Of a DNA stretch of 64,000 nucleotides, positions 37,438-46,207 are shown piece by piece. Position numbers and translations under genes: made by a program. The DNA comes from Planctomycetaceae bacterium (GTDB lineage Bacteria > Planctomycetota > Planctomycetia > Planctomycetales > Planctomycetaceae). The stretch covers positions 1 through 64,000 of the forward strand of contig JAWKTX010000008.1 of the NCBI GenBank assembly GCA_041398825.1, in the 5' to 3' direction. The notes beneath the pieces are model-generated. The model saw nothing but the letters and a program-made list of their open reading frames with translations, had not been told where the DNA came from and made no database searches. Each line of letters starts with the position of its first letter. Position 1 is the stretch's first letter.

Positions 37438-38682
37438 TCATTCGTATCTGAGGGCATCGATCGGATCCAGTCGGCTCGCGCGCCACGCGGGATACAAACC
37501 AAAGATCATACCGACGAAGGCGGCAAAAACCATTGCCGTGATGGCAGCAGGTATTGAAACAACAACCGGCCAGTCAGCTCCACTGCTGATGGCATTGATC
37601 AGCTTCGTGATACCGATTGAGGCCCCGATCCCCATCAGCATTCCGATCGCGCCACCAAAACAGGAAAGCACGATCGATTCGATCAGAAACTGAATCAGGA
37701 TGTCTCTGCCCCGCGCTCCGACGGCCATTCGAATTCCGATCTCGCGGGTTCTTTCAGTGACTGAGACCAGCATGATATTCATAATACCAACGCCGCCAAC
37801 CAGTAAAGAAATTCCGGCGATTGAAGCCAGCAGGCCTGTCATAATGCCCGTGATCGTCCCCAGCATCGAAGCGATTTCATCGCTGCCCTGAACCTGGAAG
37901 TCGGGTGCCTGCCCTGCAGCAATTCCATGACGATCCATCAGCAAGTGATGGATCTCCGTCACCGCATCCCGAATCTGTTCAGGAGTCTTCGCCGCGACAA
38001 AAATGGCATGAACATCATCGAATGCCGATCCCTGAAGACGCTTCTTGACGGTCGTGAATGGCATCAGGCAAACACTATCCTGATCCTCACCCCCCATCGA
38101 TGCGCCCTTGGATTCAAGAACCCCGATGACCGTGAACGGGATGTTTCGGATACGCACTGTTTGTCCAAGCGGATTCTCAGTCTGAAACAGATCCCGAACA
38201 ACAGTATGACCGATGACACAGACGGCGTTGGCCGCATGAATATCTCGTTCGGAGAAGAAGCCGCCCGCCTGAAGTTGCCAGTTTCGAACACGCAGGTACT
38301 CGATGCCAACACCATGCAGTTGATTCGGCTGCATGTTGCTGTTGCCGCGAACGACCGGCATACCACCTGTCCCCACAAGAGGAGAGGCGGCAAGAACATT
38401 CTGGCATTCACTTCCGATGGCTTCGGCATCACCCACCGTCAGCGTCGGCTGGCCACCGGTTCTGACGCCATGCCGCTTTTGAAATGAGGGCTGGATAAAG
38501 ATGAAGTTCGTTCCAACCGACTGCAACTCATCCTGCACCAGCTTGCCAGCGCTGCTGCCAACCGAAACCATGGTGGTGACCGCTCCGATTCCGATGACGA
38601 TTCCCAGTACCGTCAATGCGGCCCGCATCTTGTTGCGACCCAGCGCGCGAATGGCGACAGAGATTGTCAGAAGAAAACTCAT
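37438..38682 (-). CDS. MacB-like ABC transporter permease (FtsX fold)
   Basis: A 414-residue inner-membrane protein of the MacB/LolCE type: one N-terminal helix (RAALTVLGIVIGIGAVTTM), a large periplasmic MacB_PCD domain, then three C-terminal helices with the FtsX pattern (GVGIMNIMLVSVTERTREIGIRMAVGA). MacB permeases act as mechanotransducers with an ATPase and a TolC-type channel. No ATPase domain is fused and none lies nearby, nor is there a MacA-like adaptor. A TolC-like lipoprotein gene is divergent, 421 bases away. It leads an operon with the PSD1 and DUF1501 genes. ATG at 38682 chosen by fit to the family N-terminus. Confidence 0.9.
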   Translation of the reverse strand: MSFLLTISVAIRALGRNKMRAALTVLGIVIGIGAVTTMVSVGSSAGKLVQDELQSVGTNFIFIQPSFQKRHGVRTGGQPTLTVGDAEAIGSECQNVLAASPLVGTGGMPVVRGNSNMQPNQLHGVGIEYLRVRNWQLQAGGFFSERDIHAANAVCVIGHTVVRDLFQTENPLGQTVRIRNIPFTVIGVLESKGASMGGEDQDSVCLMPFTTVKKRLQGSAFDDVHAIFVAAKTPEQIRDAVTEIHHLLMDRHGIAAGQAPDFQVQGSDEIASMLGTITGIMTGLLASIAGISLLVGGVGIMNIMLVSVTERTREIGIRMAVGARGRDILIQFLIESIVLSCFGGAIGMLMGIGASIGITKLINAISSGADWPVVVSIPAAITAMVFAAFVGMIFGLYPAWRASRLDPIDALRYE

Positions 38683-39103
38683 GCAAACTCTCTGAGAAGA
38701 ATCCAACAGTGGTTAAGGGTGAATCGACCCATGATAGCTCAACTTGTCGCTCTTGCCGAACGGCAGATTCTGCCGCTTCACGGACCCGACTATTTTGAAT
38801 TGTTCTGGTCAGTAAGTTTGGGCAAAGTTTAACGATCAATCCGACGATAACGATTACGAGGCCATCCCTTCGTGGGCCTGCGCTCTCTGTTCGCCCGCCT
38901 GGGTGGTCGGCAGAGCGTCAGGATGTCGGGCAAAGCAGAATCGAATTTCAGCGATGAGGCATCAACCTGACAAGGCGATGGAATGGCTGGTCAAGACAAC
39001 TTCGGACGGAGAACTTCGGCCTTCTCAGGCTGGAAGTGACCAACATCGAATGGCCGGGCGTTGGAATTCGACGACGTTCCCGGCGATTCAGGAGGCAAAT
39101 CGA
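38683..39103. other. Divergent intergenic region, MacB-like permease / TolC-like lipoprotein
   Basis: The tolC-like frame is open upstream to 38903 but the ribosome site at 39090-39095 places the start at 39104. The region should hold both promoters and any shared operator. Confidence 0.45.
39090..39095 (+). promoter_or_regulatory. Strong ribosome binding site deciding the start of the TolC-like gene
   Basis: AGGAGG lies eight bases before the GTG at 39104. The sequence after that GTG is a lipoprotein signal, whereas the longer frame has no signal at its end. This settles the start. Confidence 0.75.
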
Positions 39104-41455
39104 GTGATCGCATCCCCAAGATCCAGGACGACGGTTGTGCTGCTGCTGATGGCAGCGCTGCTGTCTCAGGGTTGCGCCGGGCCTACGGCTCGCCTGCAGT
39201 ACCTGGTGGGAGATCCGCAGTCACTGTCTCACTACGAGGACGTTGCGACGTCGATTGAATATCCAATTGAGGAAGAACCGCATCAAACCGCACCGGAACT
39301 TTTCCACAAACCCCGATCGATTCGGGATATGTCAAAGGTGAAACACCGGCTGGTTACGCTGGATGAATGTGTTCGCTCCGCATTGGCACGGTCTGCGATC
39401 CTGACGGATGACGGCAGCTTTCTTTCTCCGGCCAATCCACTGCTCGCAAATCCGTCTCGAGTGACATCGGTCTACGACACAGCAATTCAGGAAACCAGCT
39501 TTCTTTTCGGAAATCGAGGCCCGGAAGCGGCACTCGCAGACTTCGACGCGTTGTTCACAAACAGCATTCAATGGGGCCGCTCAGAAGACCCGCAGAACTC
39601 CCCGTTTTTTAATCTCAACGCCGGACAGACACTCACCGACGAAACAGCTCAATGGTCCTCACGGATCGAAAAGCCACTGGCAAATTCCGGGACGTTCTCT
39701 GTTCAGCATGACTGGAACTACAGTCAGAACAATGTGAGCAACCGATTATTCCCTTCGGCGTACACTGGGTTTGTTCAGGCAGAATATCGCCAGCCGCTTC
39801 TCGCTGGATCCGGCACCGAATTTACTCGCATTGCCGGTCCGATCGGCCAGAACCTGCGAGGCGTTTCAGGTGTTTCTCAGGGCGTGCTGATTTCCAGAAT
39901 CAATTCGGACATCAGCACCATCGACTTCGAACAGAACGTCATGACCGTTGTTCGGGATGTTGAAAATCGCTACTGGGATCTCTACCTCGCATTGCGACTT
40001 TATGATTCAGAAATTGAAACCTTCAAAGATCTGCTGAACTTCTGGAATCAACTGAACCTTCGGCGCGAGAGTGACACGCCCGCCGGCCCCCGCGAGCAGG
40101 CTCGCGCTCGTATCTACGAAGCAGACGCGCGTATCAAAGGGTCTCTGGCAGATATCCTGGACCACGAAGCTCGCCTGCGGCGACTGATGGGATTGCCTCT
40201 CAGCGATGGCGAATTTCTGACACCGTCGGAACATCCATCCGAAGCTCGCCTGCAGGTCGACTGGCAGAAGACACTGACCGATGCCCTTGCCCATCGCCCC
40301 GAACTTCGCCGACAGAAATGGGAAATCAAGAGTCTTGAACTTCAACTGAAAGCCTCCGAAAACCTGGCACGTCCACGACTGGACCTTGTCTCTCAGTATC
40401 GTGTGAACGGTTTCGGTGACCAGCTGTTTGGAAACGAAGACGACGACGGTATCACGGATATCGGCTACCACAGCGCCTACGAATCAATTACGCAGGGCTT
40501 CAATACGACCTGGAACCTGGGACTGTCATTCTCAATGCCCATCGGCCTGAGGCTGGCGCGTGCCCAGATTCGTAACTACGAACTACGACTGGCGAAATCA
40601 CGAGCAGTGTTGAGCCGGCAGGAAGCGGACATCGCGTACGAACTCAACACCAGCCTCCTGAACATGGACCGCTGGTACGAACTGGCAGAATCAAGTACCA
40701 AGCGAATCGAAGCCGCTGTCAGTGCTCACGAAGCATTCGAAGCAAGGTTGAATAGTCGCTCTCGCGATTACTCGCAGCTTGGCCAGGTTCTGGACGCAAA
40801 GATCAATCGACGCGACGCAGAACAGTCTTATCTGCGAAGTATTGTTGAATACAACAAGGGTCTTGTGGACCTCGAGTTTCGTAAGGGCACCACGCTCGCC
40901 AGTCATGCGATTTCGCTGGCTGAAGGCGAATGGAATCCCAAAGCATACGAAGACGCCCGACGCCGCGGCGAAGCCATCTCCCACGGACTCGAGAACACCA
41001 AACTTCAGACTGAACCGATGGAATTCGTTGCCGGACCTGCTCCCTCCGCCTGGGAAGCTCAGGGGAACGCCAATCGTCCGCACGTCGCAGGAATGACAAC
41101 CGAATCCACCAACGGTGCGATGCAGGTGCCGCCTGTACCCGAAAATGCTCCGCTCCGCTCAATTCCGGAATCCGAAGTGTTTGAGCCAGCACCAGATGCC
41201 GGGGCTCCTGTAGAACCAGCGCCGCAATTCAGAAACGAACCAACGCCGATGCCGCAGATCGTACCTGACCCGGACAGCCAACTGGAACTCCCGCGTCCGC
41301 AGGAACCGGTGATCCCAAATCCATCAAACGATCGGGTCACTCGTCTACCGCCGGAAACAGCCACACGAATCGGCTGGGTTGGTGCAAAAAAGGCACGCAA
41401 GCCAGGTCGAGCGATCCCGTTGGGAGCGATCCCTGTCGAACGCTCAAACCCCTGA
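39104..41455 (+). CDS. TolC-family outer-membrane efflux lipoprotein
   Basis: TolC-like proteins form trimeric channels through the outer membrane. With the GTG start the product is 783 residues and begins with a lipoprotein signal (TTVVLLLMAALLSQGC, lipobox Cys near residue 24). Two OEP domains follow, with long helices such as DVENRYWDLYLALRLYDSEI and ARIYEADARIKGSLADILDH, and ALAHRPELRRQKWEIKSLEL in the second half. A Pro/Glu-rich tail of about 110 residues ends in basic residues. It is divergent from a MacB-like permease, which suggests a joint efflux system, though ATPase and adaptor genes are missing here. Confidence 0.87.
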   Translation: MIASPRSRTTVVLLLMAALLSQGCAGPTARLQYLVGDPQSLSHYEDVATSIEYPIEEEPHQTAPELFHKPRSIRDMSKVKHRLVTLDECVRSALARSAILTDDGSFLSPANPLLANPSRVTSVYDTAIQETSFLFGNRGPEAALADFDALFTNSIQWGRSEDPQNSPFFNLNAGQTLTDETAQWSSRIEKPLANSGTFSVQHDWNYSQNNVSNRLFPSAYTGFVQAEYRQPLLAGSGTEFTRIAGPIGQNLRGVSGVSQGVLISRINSDISTIDFEQNVMTVVRDVENRYWDLYLALRLYDSEIETFKDLLNFWNQLNLRRESDTPAGPREQARARIYEADARIKGSLADILDHEARLRRLMGLPLSDGEFLTPSEHPSEARLQVDWQKTLTDALAHRPELRRQKWEIKSLELQLKASENLARPRLDLVSQYRVNGFGDQLFGNEDDDGITDIGYHSAYESITQGFNTTWNLGLSFSMPIGLRLARAQIRNYELRLAKSRAVLSRQEADIAYELNTSLLNMDRWYELAESSTKRIEAAVSAHEAFEARLNSRSRDYSQLGQVLDAKINRRDAEQSYLRSIVEYNKGLVDLEFRKGTTLASHAISLAEGEWNPKAYEDARRRGEAISHGLENTKLQTEPMEFVAGPAPSAWEAQGNANRPHVAGMTTESTNGAMQVPPVPENAPLRSIPESEVFEPAPDAGAPVEPAPQFRNEPTPMPQIVPDPDSQLELPRPQEPVIPNPSNDRVTRLPPETATRIGWVGAKKARKPGRAIPLGAIPVERSNP

Positions 41456-41639
41456 AACAATGACGACTTCCGTCACGGTTCTTCCGCGAACACCAGCAGG
41501 GTGCGAAGTCATTCCCTTCTGGCCACAACCAGCGCGCGCTGCCACAGGAGCAGCACAACCGCGTTCTTCTGATCCACCGACTTCAACAGCTTCGCGACCG
41601 GTTCATCCCACAGACACGCTTCGAATGATGGCACACACG

Positions 41640-42353
41640 TCAAAGAAACTCAGTGGTCGCAGTTGAGTTTCCCCCGGAACGCAGGACCGCTTCAGCCCGT
41701 TGCGCTGCGACATCGTCGTTACACATCGCACGAATGTGGCGAACAGCTCGATCGATGTCATAATGCACGCGTCTGAAATGGACGACGCCATCCTGAATGA
41801 CAGCGTACGATGCGCGCGGGTCACCATCGCGTGGCTGCCCCACACTACCCGGGTTGATGACCTGAATGCTTCCAATCGTCAGGTGCATCGGAATATGCGT
41901 GTGGCCAACGCAGACAAAATCGACGTCAACATGTTCCAGCCTGGCCGCCCATTGCTCCTCGGAATCCTGAACATATTCATCCATAGGATCGCGAGGACTG
42001 GCATGCACCAACATGAACCGTTTGCCCCCCAGCGTCAAAAATCGGGTGACCGGCATCTGAGCGAGCCATGTCAGATGATCATCGTTCAATACTGTTAAAT
42101 GGCCGGGACGAAGTGCGGCTGAAATCTGCCGAAACGTTCCGCCGGGGCGAACCTGAACCCGCTGCGCAACGGAATGGTCATGATTCCCTCGAACCCAGGC
42201 GGTCGCACATTGACGAACCCAGTCAATACAGGGAACCGGGTCGGCCGCATAATCCACGACGTCACCCATGAACAAACACGCATCAAACGACTCTTCGATG
42301 GCAGATAGTGCGGGCCAGTTGGCGTGAATATCTGCCAGCAGAAGAATCTTCAT
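41640..42353 (-). CDS. Metallophosphoesterase (YfcE/MJ0936-like)
   Basis: A 237-residue calcineurin-like phosphoesterase. The metal-binding motifs are complete: LLLADIHANWPAL, FMGDVVDYAADP, WVRGNHDHSV and VCVGHTHIPM, ending in NPGSVGQPRDGDPRASY. This C-terminal NPGSVGQPRD motif is typical of the small YfcE-like phosphodiesterases. No signal peptide. It stands alone between the TolC-like gene (plus) and a dioxygenase gene on the same strand. Confidence 0.9.
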   Translation of the reverse strand: MKILLLADIHANWPALSAIEESFDACLFMGDVVDYAADPVPCIDWVRQCATAWVRGNHDHSVAQRVQVRPGGTFRQISAALRPGHLTVLNDDHLTWLAQMPVTRFLTLGGKRFMLVHASPRDPMDEYVQDSEEQWAARLEHVDVDFVCVGHTHIPMHLTIGSIQVINPGSVGQPRDGDPRASYAVIQDGVVHFRRVHYDIDRAVRHIRAMCNDDVAAQRAEAVLRSGGNSTATTEFL

Positions 42354-42511
42354 TGGAACACCCCAGTCCCTGAATTACAGGTTGCTCAACCTGCGCCCTG
42401 ATGGAGACGAACACCTTTGCCGGATCGAAAACGACCCAACCGTCTGATCCATTTTCTTTGCGGGGAAGTTGTGCCGAAAAGATTCTTCCGACAGAACAGT
42501 GCCGCGGTCAT

Positions 42512-43495
42512 TCAGGAAGCAACCAGCGAAGCGAGAACGCGGCGAGTCCCCTTGAAAACTCGTCTCCCGTGCATCGCGACGTAGTTGTCGACGAGCACGA
42601 CGTCTCCATTCTGCCATCGCATATCGAAAGTGATTTCCTCTGCCATTTCGATGACTCGTTGCATGGTCGCGGGGTCAAGTGGAGTGCCATCCCCGAAAGT
42701 AATGGATCGGGTCGGATCATTCCGTGAATCTTTCCATCCGTGAAACGCGGCAATCAGTTGATTAAAGAAGGCTGTTTTTCCGTTGCTTAGCTGCCTCACA
42801 GCCTGAAGCACCGGCGTCGTTACTTTCAGACAGCCGTCATCTAACCAGGTCCATGTGTAGCCAAGCGAACGGAGTCGCTCTTCCGCCTGCTCCTTTGTTT
42901 CTGACCTCAGGGTACTTTGCCAACTGCGGCCCATGCCGGATGCGGCGTCATTGGCCGCGGGCATCACGTGAGAATATTTGAGGCCTTTGTTGGCGCAGTC
43001 GGCGGCGAATTCAGGCATCTCGCGAGTCATTCTGTCGAAGAGCACATCGCTTCGGCAGAGGGGTGTTTCGCCCCCTTCTTCAGCGGCTTTCTCGCAGAAG
43101 AAGAACAGCCGAGACGGATACACAGGAGTTTGTGCCATTTCGTGGTGCAGACAAATCCGCACATCCGGAGGCGCTTCGTTGGCTGTGAAGACACGTTCGG
43201 TTCGAACGACGCGCACCGCATTCGACAGGCTGTCTTCGTACTTGAAATTCGGCAATCCGAATGCTGTTATGAATGCGTCAAAATCTTTGTCGGTAACGAT
43301 CGGGAATCCGCGAAACAAAACTGCGCCAGTCTCAGCGGCCTGACTGACGAGCGATTCGGCGTTCTCAGAAATCCATCGTACAACCTCGTCCAGATTCGCA
43401 TCAGCTGTGTCTGCGACGTAGGCCGCCGGGAACGTGCTCGTTCCATCATCGTTTCTTTCACCAGCAACGGAAGCCAAAGAGGCACCAAACGGCAT
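42512..43495 (-). CDS. TauD/TfdA-like Fe(II)/2-oxoglutarate dioxygenase
   Basis: A 327-residue member of the TauD family. Visible features: TGAVLFRGFPI, the iron-binding ICLHHEMAQTPVYPSRLFF (His-X-Glu), LPVE-free middle region with QWLDDG-like TWTWLDDGCLKV, and the C-terminal VLVDNYVAMHGRRVF with the distal His and the Arg that binds 2-oxoglutarate. This is close to the SyrP/clavaminate-synthase-like subgroup that hydroxylates amino acids or peptides. The ATG at 43495 was taken; the longer frame to 43732 adds basic low-complexity residues. Substrate unknown. Confidence 0.82.
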   Translation of the reverse strand: MPFGASLASVAGERNDDGTSTFPAAYVADTADANLDEVVRWISENAESLVSQAAETGAVLFRGFPIVTDKDFDAFITAFGLPNFKYEDSLSNAVRVVRTERVFTANEAPPDVRICLHHEMAQTPVYPSRLFFFCEKAAEEGGETPLCRSDVLFDRMTREMPEFAADCANKGLKYSHVMPAANDAASGMGRSWQSTLRSETKEQAEERLRSLGYTWTWLDDGCLKVTTPVLQAVRQLSNGKTAFFNQLIAAFHGWKDSRNDPTRSITFGDGTPLDPATMQRVIEMAEEITFDMRWQNGDVVLVDNYVAMHGRRVFKGTRRVLASLVAS

Positions 43496-43936
43496 TGCAG
43501 TATCTCGCCCTATCGTGAAGCAGGAGGATGAAGCGAACGAAAGCCCATCCAGAATGACGCCAACATTCTGGGCAGAGGACTCCGGCTTGTCGAGTTGCAA
43601 ACCAGAATTGCTGGTGGCAAGTCTCTTCGAATCACGACGGCGACGGCCACGGTGTCGCTGCCTCAGCGACGTGCAGAGCTGCGAAACGAGTGCTCCAGAA
43701 TTGGGCAGACTTCCAGTGAATGTGAGCGACAAACCAGCGTGTCACAACTTCGGGAGACATTCCGAAAAAAGACACAAACAGCTCACGCGGCCACCCTAGG
43801 TATTAGTTTGGAATGAAAAGCGCGGTTCGATTGGCAAAATTTGGACGGCGCATGGCGAAATCAACTTGCGGGTCCCCGCAAACCTGAGGAGGTTTCTCGA
43901 GTCACTGTGGCCAGATGTCGTCTTCTATTGCTAAGG
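43496..43936. other. 441-base spacer between dioxygenase and truncated SDR
   Basis: No gene. It contains a short hairpin (TTGCGG then CCGCAA, near 43868) and an A+T-rich piece around 43940-43975 that marks the break in the SDR gene. Confidence 0.45.
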
Positions 43937-44278
43937 TCAGGGATTATTTAAAGAAAACTTCACAAAGCTAAATTTGTCTCGGCATGCGACTCCGGCAACG
44001 TTGATCAGCGTATCGATGCGGTCGAACTGCTTCAGAGCAGAATCAACCGTTTGCTGAATGGAATCGGTGCTGCTGACGTCGCACACGAGCCCCGTCATCG
44101 ACAGCCCTTCGCTTTGAAATTCCGCGACGGTGGAAGCGACCGATGATTCCTGTCGGCTGCAGATGACGACCTTTGCACCTCGACGGGCAAATCCACCAGC
44201 AATCGCCCGACCAATGCCACGGCTTCCACCCGTAATGAGAACAACCCGATCCGACACATCAAATAAATCGTCTGCCAC
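43937..44278 (-). pseudogene. Truncated short-chain dehydrogenase/reductase (SDR)
   Basis: The 113-residue product holds only the N-terminal half of a classical SDR: VVLITGGSRGIGRAIAGGFA (cofactor motif TGGXXGIG), CDVSSTDS, and the NVAG motif near residue 95. After VACRDK the sequence turns A+T-rich and stops (FSFVKFSLNNP). The catalytic Ser and YXXXK, and about 140 residues, are missing, and no continuation lies in any frame up to the dioxygenase gene. The GTG at 44278 has AGGAAG seven bases upstream. I read it as a remnant left by a deletion. Confidence 0.75.
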
Positions 44279-44711
44279 GCTCAGTCTTCCTGTTGTTAGG
44301 GTCTGCAGAATCCGCCGGTGAACCTTAACAAGTCGCTGGAATTGCCGAAATGTCGGGTCCAATGCTTGTAGTACCTGACAATTATTCCCTGGCCCCCCAT
44401 GTTTCAGGCGTGTGAGCCACAAAACGTATTGACCTGTTTTTTGAATCGTCTTACCGTTCGGTCCTGAGATGTGACGGCACACAACACACGGCCAGCATCT
44501 TAAGTCCGACAATAAAAAGCCAATCGCCCCCGGAAGCAGCTTGAGTCCTCCGCCCCCCTTGGATTCGCTGCTTCCGGGAATTTTTTTGCCCAGTGGTTGC
44601 TGTATGCCGTCCAGTGACCAACAATTCCCACCTTTTTCCGGGTGGCGATCATCCTTCCGCCAGTGAATGCCGGATTTCCGCCACACGAACTTTCCCCGCC
44701 GAGAGAGCCTG
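44279..44711 (+). other. Divergent region with an orphan terminator
   Basis: Between the SDR remnant (minus) and the CrtI-like gene (plus). A strong intrinsic terminator at 44529-44587 has no plus-strand gene before it. A TTGACC near 44430 could be a -35 box, but its -10 is poor. Confidence 0.5.
44529..44587 (+). terminator. Strong intrinsic terminator without an upstream gene
   Basis: A perfect 12-bp stem (CCCGGAAGCAGC with GCTGCTTCCGGG) encloses a 26-base loop and is followed by AATTTTTTT. It lies 125 bases before the CrtI-like start codon. It may end a small RNA or act as an attenuator in the leader of that gene. Confidence 0.8.
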
Positions 44712-46142
44712 ATGCCCAGGGATTTTCTGAAGAATGCTCGCGACAGCTACGATGTGATCGTCATCGGCAGTGGTCTCGCCGGACTGACTTCGGCCAACAT
44801 TCTGGCACGTCAGGGATACAGTGTCCTGCTGCTGGAGCACCACTACCAGCTTGGGGGAATGGCAACATGGTTTAAGCGTTCACGCGGGCACATTTTCGAT
44901 ATCTCGCTGCACGGCTTTCCGTTCGGGATGATCAAGAGCTGCCGCAAATACTGGAGCCGCGAAATTGCCGATTCCATCGTACCGCTGACTGGCATCCGAT
45001 TCGAAAACCCGCAGTTCTCCCTTCGTACCACATTCACCCGTGAAGATTTCACTCGGATTCTGATAGAAACGTTCGGCATTCAGCCGGAAACAGTAACGCG
45101 TTTCTTCGATACGGCGCGGGGAATGAATTTTTATGACGACCAGCAGAAAACCACCCGGGAACTCTTTGAGGAGTTCTTTCCTGGTCGAGACGACGTTGTT
45201 CGGCTGCTGATGGAACCCATTACCTACGCGAACGGCTCAACCCTGGAAGATCCTGCCATCACGTACGGCATTGTTTTTTCCAACTTCATGCAGAAGGGCG
45301 TTTATACATTTGAAGGCGGCACTGACGCACTGGTTGGCAAGATGAAAGAAGAACTCATTGCCAACGGCGTCGATATCCGAATCCGAACCCTGGTCGAAAA
45401 AATTGAAGTCGATCAGCATCGCCAGGTGACCGGGGTTGTCGTCAATGGCCGCCGCATCGGTTGCCGAGCGATCGTATCGAACGCCAATATCAAATCGACC
45501 ATTCTGAATCTTGTTGGCGAATCAAACTTCGATCATCGGTTTGTTGAGGATGCTCAGGCGGTTCGATTGAACAACAGTTCCTGTCAGGTTTACATCGCAC
45601 TAAAACCGGGAGAAGGTTTTGATGAAAGTGCAGGAGACTTGCTGTTCCACTCAGAGCATAAAGGCTTCGACATCGATGCAATGCTCAGTATGGAAGTGAG
45701 CAGCAGAACGTTCAGTTTCTACTATCCTCGCACACGCCCAGGAAGCGACCGATGGCTGATCGTTTCATCAACGAACGCAAATTATCGTGACTGGGCAGAC
45801 CTGAACGAAGAAGACTATGAACTGGCAAAACGCCATTTGATCGAATCAACTCTCGATTGCCTCGAACAATACGTCCCCAACGTTCGGACAATGCTGGATC
45901 ATGTGGAAGCCGCAACGCCGAAAACGTTTGAACGTTACACGCGGCACATCGCGGGATCGTCGTTTGGAACGAAGTTCGAAGGTCTTCAGGTGAGCCGCGA
46001 TCTGCCGCAACAGATTCCCGGACTGTTTCATGCCGGCAGCGTTGGCATCATCATGTCCGGATGGCTGGGAGCAGTCAATTACGGAGTCATTGTCAGCAAC
46101 GATGTGGATAAGTTTCTGACCCCGGCAGAAGCTGGAATGTAA
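44712..46142 (+). CDS. CrtI/CrtISO-like FAD-dependent oxidoreductase (phytoene desaturase family)
   Basis: A 476-residue flavoprotein with an N-terminal dinucleotide fold (VIVIGSGLAGLTSANILARQ and LLLEHHYQLGGMATWF). It has the family middle block (FMQKGVYTFEGGTDALVGKM) and a C-terminal FAD-binding segment (IPGLFHAGSVGIIMSGWLGA). Relatives desaturate or isomerise carotenoids and some act on other lipids. No other carotenoid gene lies nearby. ATG at 44712 was chosen; a longer frame starts at 44667. Upstream is the orphan terminator. Confidence 0.85.
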   Translation: MPRDFLKNARDSYDVIVIGSGLAGLTSANILARQGYSVLLLEHHYQLGGMATWFKRSRGHIFDISLHGFPFGMIKSCRKYWSREIADSIVPLTGIRFENPQFSLRTTFTREDFTRILIETFGIQPETVTRFFDTARGMNFYDDQQKTTRELFEEFFPGRDDVVRLLMEPITYANGSTLEDPAITYGIVFSNFMQKGVYTFEGGTDALVGKMKEELIANGVDIRIRTLVEKIEVDQHRQVTGVVVNGRRIGCRAIVSNANIKSTILNLVGESNFDHRFVEDAQAVRLNNSSCQVYIALKPGEGFDESAGDLLFHSEHKGFDIDAMLSMEVSSRTFSFYYPRTRPGSDRWLIVSSTNANYRDWADLNEEDYELAKRHLIESTLDCLEQYVPNVRTMLDHVEAATPKTFERYTRHIAGSSFGTKFEGLQVSRDLPQQIPGLFHAGSVGIIMSGWLGAVNYGVIVSNDVDKFLTPAEAGM

Positions 46143-46207
46143 CGGTTCACAATACTGCTATTTCACAATACTGCAAATTCCGGGCAACACTTCTCATGAG
46201 GCCTTCG

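Noticed and set aside
44279..44686. N-terminal extension of the SDR remnant
   Set aside because: The extra residues show no similarity and include the terminator hairpin; the GTG at 44278 has a proper ribosome site.
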